Shown here: positions 16,696-25,470 of the stretch, in pieces | Numbering within the stretch: position 1 is the first letter of the stretch | Layout of the letters: each line of letters opens with the position of its first letter | Origin: CBDBLK01 sp965243145 | GTDB taxonomy: Bacteria; Bdellovibrionota; Bacteriovoracia; Bacteriovoracales; Bacteriovoracaceae | NCBI GenBank assembly: GCA_965243145.1 | Contig: CBDEUB010000002.1 | Coordinates: 434,001 to 498,000, forward strand | Reading direction: 5' to 3' | DNA length: 64,000 nucleotides | Notes under the pieces: model-generated | Told to the model about the DNA's origin: nothing | The model's input: the letters and a program-made list of their open reading frames with translations, nothing else | Database searches by the model: none | Program-made: the position numbers and the translations under genes

Positions 16696-17064
16696 ATGCT
16701 CAAAAAAACCATCCTCTGTGTGGACGACGAAACCGATATTTTGGAACTTTTCCGCGAAGAACTGCAAGAGTGTGGCCACCGCGTTTTAGAGGCCACCAAC
16801 ACCCGCGACGCCCTCAAACTGTTTGACGAAAATCAAGTCGATTGTGTCATCTCCGACATCCGCATGCCGGGAGAAGACGGCATCGAACTGGCGAAAAAAA
16901 TTAAAGGCCAAAAAAGCGATGTTCCCGTGCTGCTAGTCACCGGCTTTGCCGATTATACCAGCGAAGAACTGGGCCAAATCGGCGTCGATGCGGTCATCTT
17001 CAAACCCTTCGATTTAGAAGAAGTCATCACCATGGTTAGGGGCATTATTGAAGACTCCGCTTGA
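16696..17064 (+). CDS. Stand-alone receiver-domain response regulator
   Basis: A 122-residue CheY-type receiver domain with no output domain. The acidic pocket (CVDDE, residues 8-12), phospho-acceptor Asp54 (VISDIRMPGEDG), Thr82 (VTGFADY) and Lys103 (IFKPF) are all present, so phosphorylation-dependent signalling is expected. No histidine kinase is encoded in this window. The ATG at 16696 is preferred over the TTG at 16681, which lies within the promoter. The gene ends inside the convergent MFS gene (20-bp overlap of the two 3' ends), so transcripts from the two strands may interfere. Confidence 0.93.
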   Translation: MLKKTILCVDDETDILELFREELQECGHRVLEATNTRDALKLFDENQVDCVISDIRMPGEDGIELAKKIKGQKSDVPVLLVTGFADYTSEELGQIGVDAVIFKPFDLEEVITMVRGIIEDSA

Positions 17065-18241
17065 GGCGAAAAAAGGCCAATAAAAGCACCAAGGCCAACA
17101 CCGGAACCACCGCCAGATAAGACAAGGCCTGGTGGATGCCGATGCGGTCGGCATAAAACCCGATAAAAACATAACTCAAACTCATCACCATGGAATTGAC
17201 AAAAGACTGAACCGAGCACACGGTGGCGCGAATTTGGCCGTGGCAATGATCTTGAATGTAGCGGTCGGTGTGGATAAAGAGGATGCTGGGCAAAGTGTTG
17301 ATGATCAAAAACAAGAGCACCATCAACCCCAAACCGGGGACAGTCGCCACCATGCCGGTGGCCAAAGTCACTACCGCGATAGTGCTAAAAACCAGGTTTT
17401 TTAATCCCCACCCCGACAACCTGGGGGCGAAATGCATCCCCAGAGAGGCCACCATAAACCCGGCGGCAAAGATAAACCCGATGCCCTTGCCCTGAATCCC
17501 GTACTCCCTGAACAGGCCTTGGCAAAAAATAAAAAAGGGCATTTGGAATCCCTCCAGTAACCCCACCCCGGCGATAAACACCAGCAAGTGCCTGCCTCTG
17601 TCGATTTTAAAAAAATCCCCGAGTTCTCCCAACAAATTTCTGCTCTCCGCCCGCCGGCAGGCCTGCCTGGGGGATTCGTCAATAAAAAACAAACACACCA
17701 AGGCCAGGCCCAACGCCAGCGAAGTCAGGCCAAAAATAAAATAGTGATTCACATCAAAAAGAAACCCGCCCACCAGCGTGGCCAGGGCAATGGCAAACGC
17801 CACTTCGGCCTTGTTTTGGGACATGATTTTGATATACTTGTTCGTCCAACGGGGGCCAACTTCCCTCAACCCGTCGTACAAAAGGGCGTTTTCCGCCCCC
17901 GTCGAAAAAGATTCCCCCATCCCCGCCAGGGCAAAAATCAACAGGTAGATCAAAAAATTGGAGGGTGCAAAATACAGCAAAATCGCCGACAGCATGAGTC
18001 CCGTCCCCACCATCAGGCCATACTTTCTCTTGAATTTGTCGGCAAACAATCCCGAGGGGATCTCTAGCATAAACGACATCCAAAACAACAACGACTGCAA
18101 GATTCCCACTTGAAAACTATTGATACCGTTTTCCATCAAAAAAACGATAAAAAGCCCCCGCGTAAAATCCATGTTCCGCAAAACCATATGCGCGCGAAAA
18201 AGGGCAATATTTTTTCTGACATTGACGCTATTCCACTTCAT
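17045..18241 (-). CDS. MFS transporter
   Basis: A 398-residue inner-membrane protein with about twelve hydrophobic segments and the MFS loop 2-3 signature region (GLFADKFKRKYG). An alternation of short loops and helices continues to the C-terminus. The substrate is unknown; drug or metabolite export is typical for this size. The start is set at the ATG at 18241, which overlaps the TGA of the upstream Cys-rich lipoprotein gene (ATGA), indicating translational coupling. Its 3' end overlaps the convergent response-regulator gene. Confidence 0.88.
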   Translation of the reverse strand: MKWNSVNVRKNIALFRAHMVLRNMDFTRGLFIVFLMENGINSFQVGILQSLLFWMSFMLEIPSGLFADKFKRKYGLMVGTGLMLSAILLYFAPSNFLIYLLIFALAGMGESFSTGAENALLYDGLREVGPRWTNKYIKIMSQNKAEVAFAIALATLVGGFLFDVNHYFIFGLTSLALGLALVCLFFIDESPRQACRRAESRNLLGELGDFFKIDRGRHLLVFIAGVGLLEGFQMPFFIFCQGLFREYGIQGKGIGFIFAAGFMVASLGMHFAPRLSGWGLKNLVFSTIAVVTLATGMVATVPGLGLMVLLFLIINTLPSILFIHTDRYIQDHCHGQIRATVCSVQSFVNSMVMSLSYVFIGFYADRIGIHQALSYLAVVPVLALVLLLAFFRLKRSLQ

Positions 18242-20262
18242 AAATCGTCGAACTGGGTGGGCGGAGGGATCGCCTCCTCGCAAGCGCCCTCTTCCGCGGG
18301 ATCAAAGTTGGGCACTCTGGAAATCGCCGGCGGGCGGCAAACTCCATTCTGACACTCCCCCAGAGTGGGAACATGATAGCACCTCAGGGCACAGGTGCGC
18401 TTGCCGCGCACGCTGGTGCCGGTTTCGACTACGAAACAAGTGGGGACATATTCGCGGGAGCAAAAGTTTTTGGTGACACATGCTTGGCCAACCGGCTTGG
18501 AACACCAAACCCCGTCCTCGGGCCGATGCACAGAGCACACCCGCGCCCGCGCCGAACAGCACAGACTGGAACACTCCAAATCGCTGGCGCAAGAACTGCC
18601 CACTGGCAGGTTGCCCTGCAAAGGTTCATCTTCCAGGCATTGAGACACCAGGTCTTTACTCCAACAACGGCCATTAAAACAACACTCCCCGGCGGCGCAG
18701 GCCTGTCCGTTGGCACAATTTTTGAGGGCGGTGTATAAAATTTCGTTGTCGCGCACATTTTTCAAACTGGGGCGGACGAGTTGCAGCTTAATTTCTTTGG
18801 AGCTGGTTAAAGTCCGCCGCACGCCCTGATCGTCGTCGTAAACCAGATCGATGCTGGCGGCGACGGTACAGGAGGAAATGCCCTCCAAACTGTCGGGATC
18901 GCGCTGGGATACCCGCAAGTTACAGCCATCGACGAAGTCGCTCGTGCCGGAGGCCAGCGTCCTCTTGATGCTGCGAACGGCAGCGGAATTATTCAATCCC
19001 AAAGGATCGGGCAAATGGGAAAATCCCAGGTACTCGACTTGCCCCTTGAGTTCCATGGTGCCGGCGCGGGGGAAGAGGAACGATTTGAGTCCCCCCTCCG
19101 CCTCGGCGTTGGGGTTCCCCGCTGTGGAAACTGGAGAGTTGTCCAACTGGTATTGGAACAGGCCCCTCGCCCCCTCCCCGGCGGCCACGGCGCTAAAGAT
19201 GGCCTGGCCCTCAATTTCCCACTGGGAACGGTTGAGGGCGCGATAGGGGCCGCGGTATTCATAGTCGCCCTGGAAGGCGCGATGCCCGTACCCCAAAATT
19301 TGCGCATTAGCGCCGGTAAACTGGGTTTGCAAACTGGTTTGGTTGGAGGCGCGGTGATTGGTGTCGGGCAAACATTGTTTCAAAAGATCGCCCTCGGCCT
19401 GTTGGGCATACCCGCGCTTGCCAAAGTCCAGCGCTGGCCGAGAGGGATTGATGGCGGCCACCTCAGTGCCACTCACTTCATAGAGGCCCGAGTCGGCGAT
19501 TTTGGCATAGGCGTAAAGACAGCGCTCGCCGGCGTCTTCACAACGGCCGTTGGCCGAAGACAGATCAAAGGTGGGGTCGTCCTCTAAGCGCAGGCCACGG
19601 CAGTACAATCCCGCCGCCAAGGGATCGTCCTCCGGCACTTTGGGTTTATCGGTGGCATCAAATTCCATTTGGTTGCCGTTGCTGTCGTAGTCGGTATAGT
19701 CGAACAGGTCGTAGAACAAGCGCAGCTTTTCAAAGGGGCGCTTTTCCAAATCCAAAATTAAAACCTGAATGTCGGTGGAGGGGGTAATGCCGGGGGCCCT
19801 GCCGATCACCGCCGGCACAATCACTTCCTCCCGCTCGCGGCCAAAGCGAAAGCGCACACTGATGTGTTTGTCCGCCAGGGAAGTGATATTAATACCTGAC
19901 AAATAAAGCATCCCGCTGTAGTTTTTGGGAATGGTCACTTTGGTTTTATAACTTCCGTCAAAGGGATCGACGATGTGGCGGAGTTCCTGTTTCCCCCGAT
20001 AGATGATTTGATCGGTGGTGTTGCCAATGCTGCCATCCCGGGGGCCAACCTCGAAACCCCAATTTGGGCCACCGCCACTTTTGGCGGCCCCTCCGTAAGC
20101 TCGTTCGCCACCTTCTCCGTCCTCGGCGCGGGACTCCCCCGATGCCTCACTCAAAATCCTATTGCCACGCACTTCCTGGCCAGGAGTACAACCCGCCGCC
20201 ATCACAACGCTGGCCAAACTGGCCAAGGCCCACCACCTAGAAAGCTGTTTGAGAGTTTTCAT
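18238..20262 (-). CDS. Large Cys-rich lipoprotein
   Basis: A 674-residue lipoprotein: signal peptide with lipobox (AAGC, Cys about residue 25), an acidic Gly-rich linker, a long beta-rich domain, and a C-terminal Cys-rich region from about residue 530 (CANGQACAAGECCFNGRCW and following) resembling disulfide-rich knots. The N-terminal half contains PFDGSYKTKVTIPKNYSG, like a beta-sandwich domain. A GGGAAG site precedes the ATG. Translation is coupled to the downstream MFS transporter by an ATGA overlap. Surface or periplasmic; function unknown. Confidence 0.8.
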   Translation of the reverse strand: MKTLKQLSRWWALASLASVVMAAGCTPGQEVRGNRILSEASGESRAEDGEGGERAYGGAAKSGGGPNWGFEVGPRDGSIGNTTDQIIYRGKQELRHIVDPFDGSYKTKVTIPKNYSGMLYLSGINITSLADKHISVRFRFGREREEVIVPAVIGRAPGITPSTDIQVLILDLEKRPFEKLRLFYDLFDYTDYDSNGNQMEFDATDKPKVPEDDPLAAGLYCRGLRLEDDPTFDLSSANGRCEDAGERCLYAYAKIADSGLYEVSGTEVAAINPSRPALDFGKRGYAQQAEGDLLKQCLPDTNHRASNQTSLQTQFTGANAQILGYGHRAFQGDYEYRGPYRALNRSQWEIEGQAIFSAVAAGEGARGLFQYQLDNSPVSTAGNPNAEAEGGLKSFLFPRAGTMELKGQVEYLGFSHLPDPLGLNNSAAVRSIKRTLASGTSDFVDGCNLRVSQRDPDSLEGISSCTVAASIDLVYDDDQGVRRTLTSSKEIKLQLVRPSLKNVRDNEILYTALKNCANGQACAAGECCFNGRCWSKDLVSQCLEDEPLQGNLPVGSSCASDLECSSLCCSARARVCSVHRPEDGVWCSKPVGQACVTKNFCSREYVPTCFVVETGTSVRGKRTCALRCYHVPTLGECQNGVCRPPAISRVPNFDPAEEGACEEAIPPPTQFDDL

Positions 20263-20435
20263 GCACTTCCCGTATCGGGAATGTAGGGGACTTTTTTAAA
20301 CTTGGGAAAAACAACCGATTAAAATACTTACATTTCGCCCCTTTTCTAACGCCGTATGTATTGCGCTAATAAAAAAGGCCATCTTAAACTGCTGGCCATT
20401 GTTCACCACCCATCCCCGCAAAGGAGGATCATTTC

Positions 20436-21593
20436 ATGCAAAGGCCACACTTTTTTCACACCGTCGTCACCTCTACTCTGCTTTTCCTCGCCGCACTCTT
20501 TTGGGCGGGCTGTAACCGACAAGAATCTTCAAGTGAAGAGATCGTCGTCGGAGCAGTCTTCCCCATGACTGGGCCAGCGGCAACCTATGGCCAGGAATCC
20601 ATGAACGGCATCCGCTTGGCCCTAGAAGAACAAGATGCCCCAAAAGTGCGCGGCAAAAATATTCGCATAGCGCTGGTGGACAACAAGGGCGAGCCGGTGG
20701 AATCGGCCAATGCCGTCCGCAAACTGATCTCCGTCGACAATGCCATAGGGATTCTCGGTTCGGTGGCCTCCTCCAATACCCTGGCGGGAGCGCCCATCGC
20801 CCAGCAGGCGAAAGTTCCCCTGTTGACCCCCGCCTCCACCAATGAAAAAGTGACCCAGCTGGGAGAGTACATCGCCCGCGTTTGTTTTACCGACAACTTT
20901 CAGGGAGTGGTGATGGCGGATTTCGCCTACAAACACTTGAACAAGCGCAAAGCGGCGGTCATCGTCGACAACTCGTCCGATTACTCCAAAGGCCTGGAGC
21001 AAAACTTTCGCACCAAATTTACCCAATTGGGCGGCCAGGTCATCGCCGAGCAATTCACCTACAACCAAAAGGATACCGACTTTCTCTCTCTGCTACGGCG
21101 GATTTCCAGCGCTAGGCCCGATGTGGTTTTTCTCCCCGGCTATTACACCAATGTCGGCCTGATCCTCAAACAGGCCCACCAAGTCGGCCTCAAAGTGCCC
21201 TTTCTCGGTGGGGACGGTTGGGACTCCCCCAAACTCCACGAACTCGCTGGCCCCGAGGCAGTCAAGGGGCACTACCTCTCTTCCCACTTCTCCGCCGAAG
21301 ATCAAGACCCGCGGGTGCAGGCCTTTGTCAAAAGCTATACCGCCAAGTACAACGAAAAACCGGGGGCCATGGCGGCCCTGGGTTACGACTCCATTTTGGT
21401 TCTGTTGGACGCCTTGAAGAGGGCCAATCCCTTGACCCCCGAAGGCCTGAAAAACGCCATCAACGCCACCCAGGGAGTAACCGGAGTGACTGGCACCATC
21501 AGCATTGATGCCAACCGCAACGCCCACAAAATGGCAGTGGTGCTGGAGACTACCGCCACGGGGACGATGCTCAAACAGAGAATTACACCCTAG
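20436..21593 (+). CDS. livJ: Branched-chain amino acid ABC transporter, substrate-binding lipoprotein
   Basis: A 385-residue periplasmic binding protein of the Leu/Ile/Val family (periplasmic-binding fold type I). A signal peptide with lipobox (WAGC, Cys about residue 26) anchors it in the inner membrane, unlike the soluble LivJ of enterobacteria. Family phrases include VGAVFPMTGPAATYGQ, GAPIAQQAKVPLLTPAST and DVVFLPGYY. A perfect AAAGGAGG (20420-20427) precedes the ATG. It heads an operon with two permeases and two ATPases in the usual order J-H-M-G-F. The exact ligand, whether branched-chain amino acids, amides or other small molecules, is not fixed by sequence. Confidence 0.92.
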   Translation: MQRPHFFHTVVTSTLLFLAALFWAGCNRQESSSEEIVVGAVFPMTGPAATYGQESMNGIRLALEEQDAPKVRGKNIRIALVDNKGEPVESANAVRKLISVDNAIGILGSVASSNTLAGAPIAQQAKVPLLTPASTNEKVTQLGEYIARVCFTDNFQGVVMADFAYKHLNKRKAAVIVDNSSDYSKGLEQNFRTKFTQLGGQVIAEQFTYNQKDTDFLSLLRRISSARPDVVFLPGYYTNVGLILKQAHQVGLKVPFLGGDGWDSPKLHELAGPEAVKGHYLSSHFSAEDQDPRVQAFVKSYTAKYNEKPGAMAALGYDSILVLLDALKRANPLTPEGLKNAINATQGVTGVTGTISIDANRNAHKMAVVLETTATGTMLKQRITP

Positions 21594-21604
21594 AGGGTGA
21601 TGCC

Positions 21605-22483
21605 TTGTTGGATGATATTCTTACTTACCTACTCAACGGCATCACTCAAGGATCGGTCTACGCCCTGATCGCCCTGGGTTACACCATGGTGTACGGGATC
21701 ATCAAACTGATCAACTTTGCCCACGGCGAGTTTTATATGGTGGGGGCCTTCGTGGGTTTTTACTGCCTGGCCGCCGGCATGCCCTTTGTGGTGGCCATGT
21801 TGGCGGCCATGCTGGCCTCTGGCGTAGTAGCAGTCGTCATCGAGCGCATCGCCTACCGCCCCCTGCGCAGTGCTGGGAGAATCCCCGCCCTGATCACCGC
21901 CCTGGGAACCAGCTTGCTCTTCCAATACGGGGGGCAACGCCTTTTGGGGGCCTCCCCCCGCGCCTTTCCCCAGTCCATTGAAACCAAACTCTACCGCTTT
22001 GGGGAACTGGCAGTGAGTTCCACCCAACTGATCATCTTTGTGGCGGCCCTCGCCCTGATGGCCTTTCTGTGGTGGCTCGTCAACAAAACCAAAATCGGCA
22101 AGGCCATGCGGGCCACCTCCCACGACATGCAAACCGCCCAACTGATGGGCATCAATACCGACCGGATCATCTCCTTCACCTTTTTTGTGGGAGCGGCCTT
22201 CGCCGGGGCGGCCGGGGTTTTAGTGGGGCTTTATTACAATGTCATCGATCCCATGATGGGCATGATCCCGGGCCTCAAGGCCTTTGTGGCGGCGGTGCTG
22301 GGGGGAATTGGCATCATTCCCGGCGCGGTTTTGGGGGGACTCATTTTAGGCATTGCCGAAAACCTGGTGGTCGGCCTGTGGGTTTCCACTTACCGGGACG
22401 CCATTGCCTTTGCCATTCTGATTTTGATCTTGTTGTTGCGGCCAGAAGGATTATTAGGACGCAAACAAAGGGAGAAAATTTAG
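21605..22483 (+). CDS. livH: Branched-chain amino acid ABC transporter permease LivH
   Basis: A 292-residue inner-membrane permease with about eight hydrophobic segments. GITQGSVYALIALGYTMVYGI and INFAHGEF near the N-terminus are hallmark LivH sequences. It starts at TTG (21605) behind GAGGGTGA, 11 bp after livJ. It forms the membrane channel with LivM. Confidence 0.95.
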   Translation: MLDDILTYLLNGITQGSVYALIALGYTMVYGIIKLINFAHGEFYMVGAFVGFYCLAAGMPFVVAMLAAMLASGVVAVVIERIAYRPLRSAGRIPALITALGTSLLFQYGGQRLLGASPRAFPQSIETKLYRFGELAVSSTQLIIFVAALALMAFLWWLVNKTKIGKAMRATSHDMQTAQLMGINTDRIISFTFFVGAAFAGAAGVLVGLYYNVIDPMMGMIPGLKAFVAAVLGGIGIIPGAVLGGLILGIAENLVVGLWVSTYRDAIAFAILILILLLRPEGLLGRKQREKI

Positions 22484-22489
22484 TTACAG

Positions 22490-23335
22490 ATGATTTACTA
22501 CCTAGATATGGCCCAATTGTGCGGCATCTTTATTATTTTGGCCCTTGGCCTGCATCTCATTAACGGCATGGCCGGCCAATTCAGCTTGGGCCACGCTGGT
22601 TTTTGGGCGGTGGGGGCCTACACCGGGGCGGCGGTGACCGTTTTTGCCCAACTACCCCTCCCCGACTGGGCCAATTTGCTTCTGAGCTGCCTGGTGGCCT
22701 TTGTCTGTGCCGCCCTTGCCGGCCTGGCCATTGGCATCCCCTGCCTGCGCCTGCGGGGGGACTACCTGGCGATCGCCACACTAGGTTTCGGGGAAATCAT
22801 CCGCATTATCATCATCAACATGGATTCCGTGGGAGGGCCACGGGGACTCATCGGCATCCCCAAACTCTCCAATATCTTTTGGGTGTACCTCCTCGTCGTC
22901 ACGGCGGTGCTCTTTTGCCACAATTTGGCGCGCAGTACTTTCGGCCGCGCCATCGTCTCCATTCGGGAAGACGAATTGGCCTCGGAGAGCATGGGCATTT
23001 ACGCCTTCAAATACAAGACCCTGGCCTTTGCCATCGGGGCCGGCCTGGCCGGAATTGCCGGCAGTCTCTTGGCCCACACCAACCAGTTTATCGGCCCCAA
23101 AAATTTTACCTTTATGTGGTCGGCGACCATTTTACTGATGATCATTTTGGGCGGCCTGGGTTCCCTGGCCGGAGCGGTGGCCGGGGCGGTGGTGCTGACT
23201 CTACTTCCCGAAGCGCTCAAATTCTTTGGCCCCACGGTAAGCGAGTGGCGCATGGTGATCTACGCCCTCCTGCTCATCGTCTTAATGTTGGTGTGCCCGC
23301 AAGGGCTTTTGGGCAGACGCCGGGGAAAGGCCTGA
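22490..23335 (+). CDS. livM: Branched-chain amino acid ABC transporter permease LivM
   Basis: A 281-residue inner-membrane permease. GQFSLGHAGFWAVGAYTGA, LRLRGDYLAIATLGFGEI and the GGLGSL coupling-helix region are typical of LivM. Six bases separate it from livH, and its TGA stop overlaps the ATG of livG (TGATG). It is shorter than E. coli LivM, which has extra N-terminal helices, but matches the common bacterial form. Confidence 0.95.
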   Translation: MIYYLDMAQLCGIFIILALGLHLINGMAGQFSLGHAGFWAVGAYTGAAVTVFAQLPLPDWANLLLSCLVAFVCAALAGLAIGIPCLRLRGDYLAIATLGFGEIIRIIIINMDSVGGPRGLIGIPKLSNIFWVYLLVVTAVLFCHNLARSTFGRAIVSIREDELASESMGIYAFKYKTLAFAIGAGLAGIAGSLLAHTNQFIGPKNFTFMWSATILLMIILGGLGSLAGAVAGAVVLTLLPEALKFFGPTVSEWRMVIYALLLIVLMLVCPQGLLGRRRGKA

Positions 23336-24105
23336 TGTTTACCCCCATTTTAAGCGTGGAAAATGTGAGTATGCGCTTCGGCGGCCTGACTGCGGTCAAT
23401 CGGTTTTGCATGCAAATGGGGGAGGGCGACCTGGTGGGAGTGATCGGCCCCAACGGTGCCGGCAAGACCACCCTTTTCAACATGATCACTGGCCACTATC
23501 GGCCCACGGCGGGAAATATTTTTTTGGCCAAAAAGTGCATCAATGGCCTGCTCCCCGCTCGCATCGTGCAACAGGGGATCGCCCGCACTTTTCAAAATAT
23601 CCGCCTGTTCCAGGGCCTTTCCGTCCTCGACAATATCCGCACCGGGTTGCACTTTCGCGCTACATACGGGTGGTGGGCGGCGATTTTGCGAACGCCCCGA
23701 TTTCACCGCGAGGAAAAGCGCATGCAAAGCGAGTCCATGCACTTGCTGAAAATTTTTGGACTGGAAAAGAAGTCCCACCACTTGGCCTCCAACTTGAGTT
23801 ACGGGGATCAGAGGCGCTTGGAAATTGCCCGCGCCCTGGCCACACGGCCCAAGCTCTTGTTGCTCGACGAACCCGCCGCCGGCATGAATCCCAAGGAAAC
23901 CTCCGATCTCGCCGAACTGATCGTGTGGATCAGAGATCACTTTAAAATTGCCATTTTACTGATCGAGCACGACATGCAGTTGGTGATGAAAATTTGCCAG
24001 CGCATCTATGTCGTCAACTACGGCGAGTTGATCGCCCATGGCCCCCCCGCCGAAGTCCAAAAGAACCCCAAGGTTATCGCTGCCTATCTGGGAGAAGAAG
24101 AATGA
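23335..24105 (+). CDS. livG: Branched-chain amino acid ABC transporter ATPase LivG
   Basis: A 256-residue ABC ATPase. Walker A GPNGAGKTTLFN, ABC signature LSYGDQRRLEIA, Walker B LLLLDEPAAGM and the LivG-type switch His (LLIEHDM) are complete. The start is the ATG at 23335, overlapping the livM stop; a much longer open frame upstream is livM read in another frame. It pairs with LivF to power the LivHM permease. Confidence 0.95.
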   Translation: MFTPILSVENVSMRFGGLTAVNRFCMQMGEGDLVGVIGPNGAGKTTLFNMITGHYRPTAGNIFLAKKCINGLLPARIVQQGIARTFQNIRLFQGLSVLDNIRTGLHFRATYGWWAAILRTPRFHREEKRMQSESMHLLKIFGLEKKSHHLASNLSYGDQRRLEIARALATRPKLLLLDEPAAGMNPKETSDLAELIVWIRDHFKIAILLIEHDMQLVMKICQRIYVVNYGELIAHGPPAEVQKNPKVIAAYLGEEE

Positions 24106-24110
24106 ACATA

Positions 24111-24237
24111 ACTGTTCACACTTCAGGCCTGCTTGCCTCCGCATCCTGCTCCGGCACTGCCCATCGGGGCAGTCGTCGCTCGCCGCCATCCTGGCGTCTC
24201 CGTGCTTCACCCCAATCTGACCTAAATTGTGAACAGT
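24111..24237. repeat. 127-bp inverted-repeat element inside the liv operon
   Basis: Perfect 10-bp terminal inverted repeats ACTGTTCACA (24111-24120) and TGTGAACAGT (24228-24237) bound a non-coding 127-bp segment rich in internal hairpins (for example TGCCC-ATC-GGGGCA). It lies in the only large gap of the operon, between livG and livF. The layout is that of a MITE or other small interspersed repeat; no clear target duplication is visible. As RNA it would fold into one large hairpin. Confidence 0.55.
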
Positions 24238-24283
24238 ATCTTACTTTTATCATGGCCCTTTATTTGAGTGAGAGTAGTTGAAA

Positions 24284-25006
24284 ATGAGCAAACCTTTGTT
24301 GGAAATGCGGGGCGTGCACATTCACTATGGCCCCATCCGCGCCGTCCAGGGCATCGACCTCAAAGTGGAAAAGGGAGAAATCGTCACCATTTTAGGTGCC
24401 AACGGAGCGGGCAAAACGACAACCTTGCACGCCATCTCTGGCCTTTTGTCTCCCGCTAAAGGCGAGATTGTCTTAGGCGGCCAGAACATCCAGCACTGCC
24501 CCCCTCACCACATTGTGCGCTTAGGGATCGCCCAGTGCCCCGAGGGACGCAGAGTCTTTCCCCACATGAGCGTGCAAGAAAATTTGGAAATGGGGGCCTA
24601 TTTGCGCCGCGATCGCGCCCAAATCAAAAAAGACCGGAATCATATTTTGCAACTCTTCCCCCGGCTCCAAGAACGCTACCAACAAATGGCGGGAACCCTG
24701 TCGGGAGGGGAGCAGCAAATTTTGGCCATCGCCCGCGCCTTGATGGCGGCCCCCCAGTTGTTGCTCCTAGATGAGCCTTCCCTGGGCATGGCCCCCATGC
24801 TGGTCAAAATTATTTTTCAGGCGATTCGGGCGATCAATAAAGAGAGTGGGGTGAGCATTCTCTTAGTGGAACAAAATGCCAGCGCGGCCCTCAAGATCGC
24901 CCACCGCGGTTTCGTCCTCGCCTTGGGGCAAATTCATTTGAGCGGGCAGGCGGAAGAATTGATGGCCAATCCCAAGGTACGCCAGGCCTATTTGGGCCAC
25001 GCTTGA
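24284..25006 (+). CDS. livF: Branched-chain amino acid ABC transporter ATPase LivF
   Basis: A 240-residue ABC ATPase with Walker A GANGAGKTTTLH, signature LSGGEQQILAIA, Walker B LLLLDEPSLGM and switch VEQNA, all typical of LivF. The ATG at 24284 is chosen over a TTG two codons upstream. It is separated from livG by the inverted-repeat element, an unusual gap for this operon. It ends 8 bp before the convergent Cys-rich gene. Confidence 0.95.
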   Translation: MSKPLLEMRGVHIHYGPIRAVQGIDLKVEKGEIVTILGANGAGKTTTLHAISGLLSPAKGEIVLGGQNIQHCPPHHIVRLGIAQCPEGRRVFPHMSVQENLEMGAYLRRDRAQIKKDRNHILQLFPRLQERYQQMAGTLSGGEQQILAIARALMAAPQLLLLDEPSLGMAPMLVKIIFQAIRAINKESGVSILLVEQNASAALKIAHRGFVLALGQIHLSGQAEELMANPKVRQAYLGHA

Positions 25007-25014
25007 ACTAGAGA

Positions 25015-25470
25015 TCACATCGACCACCGGCACTTATTGGAGTTGAGTTTGCACTTACTCCGCTTGCCGTCGAATTTTTCACAAAAATCGGCATCTTGGC
25101 GATCGCCTGCGTCAATGGCACTGCAATTGCGGGCGCTGTAATCCCATTTGCAATCAAAACTGTTGCGCTCACATTCCTGGCGGTTGCCGGCGAAATTGCG
25201 GCACAACTCAAAGGCCCTTTGATCCTGGACATTTTTGGCCTCACAGGTTTTTGGTTCCTCCATCCAGCGGCAGCGATCCGAATACGATTGGCATTTTTCC
25301 GCCCGATCATCGTAGTCTTCACAAAAATCAGTGTTTTTTTGCTGTTCTTTTTGCTGTTCCGGAGTTGTCGCCTCACCCTTGCCCAAACATTGGCCCCAAG
25401 TCTCTGCAGCATTTGAAAAAGCGGGAAACAAAAGCGCAAATCCCGTGATCATCATTACGAAATTTCTCAT
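25015..25470 (-). CDS. Secreted protein with three Cys-rich repeats
   Basis: A 151-residue exported protein: signal peptide (cleavage probably after SNA, about residue 21), a Gln/Lys-rich linker, then three repeats of the pattern xC-x(4-5)-[DGN]R-xxC-x(5-6)-C-[RK]W, at about residues 49-69, 89-109 and 128-149. Each repeat ends in Cys-Arg/Lys-Trp. Extra cysteines lie between repeats, so most are probably in disulfides. The ATG overlaps the TGA of the S74-prepilin gene, making it the last gene of a three-gene operon. No family recognised; a role in assembly or capping of the pilin-like protein is inferred from the operon only. Confidence 0.8.
   Translation of the reverse strand: MRNFVMMITGFALLFPAFSNAAETWGQCLGKGEATTPEQQKEQQKNTDFCEDYDDRAEKCQSYSDRCRWMEEPKTCEAKNVQDQRAFELCRNFAGNRQECERNSFDCKWDYSARNCSAIDAGDRQDADFCEKFDGKRSKCKLNSNKCRWSM

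Noticed and set aside
22603..23334. N-terminal extension of livG
   Set aside because: This open stretch is livM in another frame; livG has a clear ATG overlapping the livM stop.
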